Shown here in pieces: positions 61,139 to 64,000 of a DNA stretch of 64,000 nucleotides; within the stretch, counting starts at the first letter, position 1; every line of letters starts with the position of its first letter. Position numbers and translations under genes: made by a program. The notes beneath the pieces are model-generated. The model had not been told where the DNA came from. It worked only from the letters and a program-made list of their open reading frames with translations, and did not search any database. The stretch covers positions 1 to 64,000 of the forward strand of contig JAGAAX010000011.1 in NCBI GenBank assembly GCA_017614995.1, in the 5' to 3' direction. The stretch is from Spirochaetaceae bacterium. GTDB taxonomy: Bacteria; Spirochaetota; Spirochaetia; Treponematales; Treponemataceae.

Positions 61139-61209
61139 GATTTTAATTTATGAAAATCGTCACGTTTTGCCGAAAAAGCTCTTATTGTAGATTAAGCTGT
61201 TGCAAAACG
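61139..61209 (-). repeat. Bipartite stem-loop repeat, further copy (inverted)
   Basis: On the minus strand cgttttgc pairs with gcaaaacg (61202-61209 and 61163-61170) around a loop with aacagcttaatctacaa; the second hairpin gatttt/aaaatc lies at 61139-61158. It lies just upstream of the rplU promoter. Confidence 0.7.
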
Positions 61210-61212
61210 ATA

Positions 61213-61240
61213 TTGACTTACTTGCCTAAAATATTGTAAT
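61213..61240 (+). promoter_or_regulatory. Promoter of the rplU operon
   Basis: TTGACT (61213-61218), 16-bp spacer, TGTAAT (61235-61240). Transcription would start near 61247, giving a leader of about 110 nt. Confidence 0.65.
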
Positions 61241-61246
61241 CTGAAG

Positions 61247-61336
61247 CACTTGCGGAATCTTGCTCGTTTTGCAAGTGTTTTCATTATTTTGGAAAGAATC
61301 TCCGGCGCTTCCCCGTTATTGCACCGGAGGACGAAC
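61247..61336 (+). promoter_or_regulatory. Possible L21 leader RNA
   Basis: Two hairpins lie between promoter and rplU: cacttgc/gcaagtg (about 61247-61279) and ctccgg/ccggag (about 61309-61330). Ribosomal-protein operons often carry autoregulatory leaders here. No specific L21 leader consensus was checked. Confidence 0.4.
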
Positions 61337-61358
61337 TATAACGTTTAGAGGTATAAAT

Positions 61359-61673
61359 ATGTACGCATTGGTTGAGTACAAGGGAAAACAGTACAAGGCT
61401 GAAAAAGGCGCCGTTTTGACAGTTGATAAGATTGACGCTGAAGCCGGTTCTACTGTTACAATTGATACAGTTGTTCTTGTAAGTGACGATGGAAAAGTTA
61501 GTGTCGGTGCTCCTTATGTAAACGGTGCAAAAGTTACTGTAAAAGTAGGAGATACTTTCAAAGACGACAAAGTAATCGTTTTCAAATACAAGAGTAAGAA
61601 AGACTATCACCGCACAATCGGTCATCGCCAGCAGTATACACGCGTAACTGTTGAAGATATCGTTGTTGCATAA
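61359..61673 (+). CDS. rplU: 50S ribosomal protein L21
   Basis: A 104-residue bL21: MYALVEYKGKQYKAEKGAVLTVDK, APYVNGAKVTVKV, and the C-terminal signature VFKYKSKKDYHRTIGHRQQYTRVTVEDI. Normal length. The ATG at 61359 follows TAGAGGTATAAAT. First gene of rplU-prp-rpmA-obgE-nadD. Confidence 0.97.
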   Translation: MYALVEYKGKQYKAEKGAVLTVDKIDAEAGSTVTIDTVVLVSDDGKVSVGAPYVNGAKVTVKVGDTFKDDKVIVFKYKSKKDYHRTIGHRQQYTRVTVEDIVVA

Positions 61674-61685
61674 CGGCAAAAAACA

Positions 61686-62024
61686 GTGATAACTGCTGTT
61701 CTGTGCAGAAACAGTGACGGTACATTTGCTTCATGCGAAGTTACAGGTCATTCTGGTTTTGCACCAAGAGGAGCAGATATTGTCTGTGCGGCAGTATCAA
61801 CAGTTGTGAGGACTACAGTTGCCGTTCTTCAGGTATCTGATTCAGCACAGCTTGTTACTTGCGATTCTTCGGAACACGGGCAGCTCGCATTCCGTGCTAC
61901 TGAAATGAGTTCTGCTTTTGCAGAACGGATGGTGTTTGCGGCAGATTATCTGCAGAAAGGATTGGAAATTATCGCTGCAGAGTACCCCGAATATCTAAAA
62001 TTGCGGGTTAAAACAGTCAAATAG
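61686..62024 (+). CDS. prp: Ribosomal-processing cysteine protease Prp (YsxB family)
   Basis: A 112-residue protein with the Prp active-site arrangement: CEVTGHSGFAPRGADIVCAAVSTVV (His about 22, Cys about 34). In Firmicutes Prp removes an N-terminal extension of L27. Here it lies between rplU and rpmA as usual, but L27 has no such extension, so the natural target is unclear. GTG start at 61686, 12 nt after rplU; the ribosome site is weak. Confidence 0.85.
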   Translation: MITAVLCRNSDGTFASCEVTGHSGFAPRGADIVCAAVSTVVRTTVAVLQVSDSAQLVTCDSSEHGQLAFRATEMSSAFAERMVFAADYLQKGLEIIAAEYPEYLKLRVKTVK

Positions 62025-62039
62025 CAGTGGAGGCATAAA

Positions 62040-62291
62040 ATGGGACGCAAAAAAGGCGGAAGCGGTGCTAAAAACGGTCGCGATTCAAACCCAAAATATC
62101 TTGGTATCAAAGCTTATGGTGGAACAGAAGTAACAGCAGGTTCAATCATTGTCCGCCAGAGAGGAACAAAAATCCATCCGGGCGTAAATGTTGGACGCGG
62201 TAAGGATGATACTTTGTTTGCAACAGCAGACGGAAAAGTTGTGTTCCACGAGCGCAAAGGCAGAAAGCTTGCTTCTGTAGAAGCAAACTAA
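62040..62291 (+). CDS. rpmA: 50S ribosomal protein L27
   Basis: An 83-residue bL27 beginning [22 protein letters not shown], the mature-type N-terminus that reaches toward the peptidyl-transferase centre. It lacks the cleavable NLQFFA-type extension found with Prp in Firmicutes. GTGGAGGCATAAA precedes the ATG. A terminator-like hairpin follows. Confidence 0.97.
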   Translation: MGRKKGGSGAKNGRDSNPKYLGIKAYGGTEVTAGSIIVRQRGTKIHPGVNVGRGKDDTLFATADGKVVFHERKGRKLASVEAN

Positions 62292-62332
62292 TGCGTTTGT
62301 TTTATTAATTTTGCGATTCTTGTCGCAGATGA

Positions 62333-62376
62333 TACCCGGATTAGGCATTGCTGTGCTTAGTGCGGGTATTTTTTTT
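62333..62376 (+). terminator. Hairpin between rpmA and obgE
   Basis: atacccg (62333-62339) pairs with cgggtat, followed by a T-run (62368-62376), just before the obgE ribosome site. It may attenuate read-through so that the ribosomal proteins are made in excess. Confidence 0.6.
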
Positions 62377-62388
62377 AGGTAGTTCAAC

Positions 62389-63492
62389 GTGATAAAATTT
62401 GCAGATGAAGCAATAATTGAAGTTTGTTCCGGCAAGGGCGGCAACGGCTGCATTGCGTTCAGACGTGAAAAGTATGTGCCTCATGGCGGCCCTGCGGGCG
62501 GCGACGGCGGACGCGGCGGCGACGTAATTTTTGTGGTTAAGCGGAATTTGCGCACGCTCGCACATTTGCGCTATAAGCAGAAATTTAAGGCAAGAAACGG
62601 CGGTGACGGCGAGGGCAGAAACAGATTCGGCAAAGACGGTGAGGACGTAATAATTCCGCTGCCGCCCGGCTCTATTATCCGCGATGCTGAAACCGGCACA
62701 TTAATCCGCGAATTTACGACGGAAAGCGAGGACGAGCGTTTTGTCTTTCTTGAAGGCGGCAAAGGCGGCTGGGGTAATGTGCATTTCAAGACTTCGACAA
62801 ATCAGGCTCCGCAGTATGCACACGAAGGCAAACCGGGCGAATCCAGAATGCTTTCGGTTGAGCTTAATATAATGGCTGATGTCGGGCTTGTCGGCTTTCC
62901 GAATGCGGGCAAGTCTTCTTTGCTTGACTTTTTTACCAATGCAAGACCGAAAATCGCGCCTTATCCGTTTACGACAAAAATCCCGAATCTTGGGGTTCTT
63001 CATGTTGACAGCGAGCGCGACATAATTATTGCCGATATTCCAGGCATTATCGAAGGCGCTTCTGACGGCGCGGGTCTTGGCTTTAAGTTTTTGAAGCACA
63101 TTTCAAGAACAGCAGGTCTTGTGTTCATCATAGACTGCTCAGATGATGAGTGTTTCGGCGCATTTGAAAAGCTCAAGCTTGAGCTTGAGAGCTACTCAAA
63201 GGAACTTGCTTCAAAGCCACGCATTGTGCTCTGTAACAAGCTTGATGTTGAGGGCGCAGGAGAGCGCTTTAAAGAGATAAAAAAGCAGCTTAAAGACGAG
63301 ACGGTTTTCGGTATGTCGGTTTTTGAGCGTACCGGCATGAATGATGTGCGCAAAGCTATAATTGCTCTTGTTGATGCGGTTGAGCTTCAGGACGACAGGC
63401 AGAAAACAGCCGCAAAACCGCAGAAAAGCGCGTTCATGGCGGAGCGTTCGGTCTGTGACGCAATGGAAGTTCAGTATCCGGGGCAGGAATAG
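62389..63492 (+). CDS. obgE: GTPase ObgE/CgtA
   Basis: A 367-residue ribosome-associated GTPase. The glycine-rich Obg fold (CSGKGGNGCIAFRREKYVP, GPAGGDGGRGGDVIFV) precedes the G domain: GFPNAGKSSLLD (G1), DIPGIIEGA (G3), VLCNKLDV (G4). It acts in 50S assembly and stress control. GTG start at 62389 with AGGTAG upstream. nadD starts 3 nt after its stop. Confidence 0.95.
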   Translation: MIKFADEAIIEVCSGKGGNGCIAFRREKYVPHGGPAGGDGGRGGDVIFVVKRNLRTLAHLRYKQKFKARNGGDGEGRNRFGKDGEDVIIPLPPGSIIRDAETGTLIREFTTESEDERFVFLEGGKGGWGNVHFKTSTNQAPQYAHEGKPGESRMLSVELNIMADVGLVGFPNAGKSSLLDFFTNARPKIAPYPFTTKIPNLGVLHVDSERDIIIADIPGIIEGASDGAGLGFKFLKHISRTAGLVFIIDCSDDECFGAFEKLKLELESYSKELASKPRIVLCNKLDVEGAGERFKEIKKQLKDETVFGMSVFERTGMNDVRKAIIALVDAVELQDDRQKTAAKPQKSAFMAERSVCDAMEVQYPGQE

Positions 63493-63495
63493 CGT

Positions 63496-64000
63496 ATGAA
63501 GCTTGCTGTTCTCGGCGGCTCGTTTAATCCGCCGCATATCGGGCATCTGGCTTTGGCAGAAGATGTCCGCATTACGTTCGGCTATGACAAGATTTTGTTC
63601 ATTCCGGTGCATGTGCCGCCGCATAAACAGCTTGCTTTAGGCGCAACAGACGAAGACCGTCTTGAAATGGTTTTGCGCTCTATAAAAGACAACAGCTTTT
63701 TTGATGTTGACGACTGCGAGATAAAGAGGGGCGGCATTTCTTATACAATTGACACGCTAAGAATGTTGAAAAACCGGTACAAAGATGTGCTTGAAGGCAA
63801 AATCGGCTTTATAATAGGAGATGACCTTGTGGCAGGTTTTTCAACTTGGCATTGTGCTGAACAGATTCCGCTTGAGGCAGATTTGATTCTTGCATGCAGA
63901 AATCATGCCGATGTTACCGGACTTGATTTTCCGTATAAGCACAAGACCATTTTGAACGACGTTGTTTCAGTCTCGTCGTCTGAAATAAGAGAGAAAATAT
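63496..64000 (+). CDS. nadD: Nicotinate-nucleotide adenylyltransferase (cut by window end)
   Basis: Joins ATP and nicotinate mononucleotide in NAD synthesis. The visible 168 residues show the nucleotidyltransferase motifs GGSFNPPHIGHLAL (HIGH) and, near the edge, SVSSSEIREKI (SSSxIR). The fold is typical: FIPVHVPPHKQ, FIIGDDLVAGFSTWH. The ATG at 63496 follows obgE by 3 nt. The 3' end lies outside the window. Confidence 0.95.
   Translation, partial: MKLAVLGGSFNPPHIGHLALAEDVRITFGYDKILFIPVHVPPHKQLALGATDEDRLEMVLRSIKDNSFFDVDDCEIKRGGISYTIDTLRMLKNRYKDVLEGKIGFIIGDDLVAGFSTWHCAEQIPLEADLILACRNHADVTGLDFPYKHKTILNDVVSVSSSEIREKI

Overview
The window looks like chromosomal DNA of a Treponema-type spirochaete, probably a host-associated, plant-polysaccharide-using species. 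The evidence is the set of lipoproteins with relaxed lipoboxes, a glucose/galactose-binding lipoprotein with the circularly permuted layout reported for T. pallidum Tp0684 (MglB-2), a long SHMT, FliS/FlgN-type flagellar chaperones, a GatCAB amidotransferase, a spirochaete-type large hypothetical protein (probably DUF5312), and genes for hexuronate catabolism and a secreted endoglucanase. Species cannot be fixed from the sequence alone.

Layout. 1-2.7 kb: kdgK and a KDPG aldolase fused to a VOC-like domain, flanked by dense dispersed repeats. 2.7-8.0 kb: a phosphodiester-glycosidase-like lipoprotein, rpsU, a three-gene ABC importer with an internal terminator-like hairpin, and the permuted MglB-like lipoprotein. 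8-15 kb: polA, a HicAB toxin-antitoxin pair, FlgN-like and FliS flagellar chaperones, ftsH. 15-18.6 kb: a GntR/FCD regulator and uxuA-uxuB with a promoter overlapped by two operator-like palindromes. With kdgK and eda this gives fructuronate -> mannonate -> KDG -> KDPG -> pyruvate + glyceraldehyde-3-phosphate. 18.7-24.9 kb: LolA-like, RodZ-like, rimO, a response regulator and a UvrD/PcrA helicase. 24.9-30.3 kb: a VapBC-like pair, gatCAB with a downstream aminotransferase-like ORF, rubredoxin. 30.5-35.8 kb (accessory): an OppA-like lipoprotein, a two-gene cassette with a retropepsin-like protein, a GH5 glucanase gene whose signal-peptide region is out of frame at a G8 tract, and a DUF3800 gene preceded by its own promoter, a pseudoknot-like RNA and a terminator.

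35.9-49.2 kb: glyA with a structured leader, cardiolipin synthase, an acyltransferase with a zinc ribbon, hslO, an HD-GYP response regulator, a small lipoprotein, an RRM protein with a long leader, an M28-type peptidase, rsgA and mutS2. 49.2-61 kb: housekeeping genes (argR with an ARG box in its promoter, pgi, tRNA-Gln, tRNA-Glu, pgeF, argS) separated by unusually repeat-rich intergenic DNA. 61.2-64 kb: the rplU-prp-rpmA-obgE-nadD cluster, with nadD cut by the window edge.

The strongest non-genic signal is a family of about 14 dispersed bipartite stem-loops. Their outer stem changes sequence between copies but stays complementary, while the loop is partly conserved. A second double-hairpin family shows the same behaviour, and two arrays of 21-bp palindromic units also occur. 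Some copies touch stop codons or even supply the C-terminal codons of genes.
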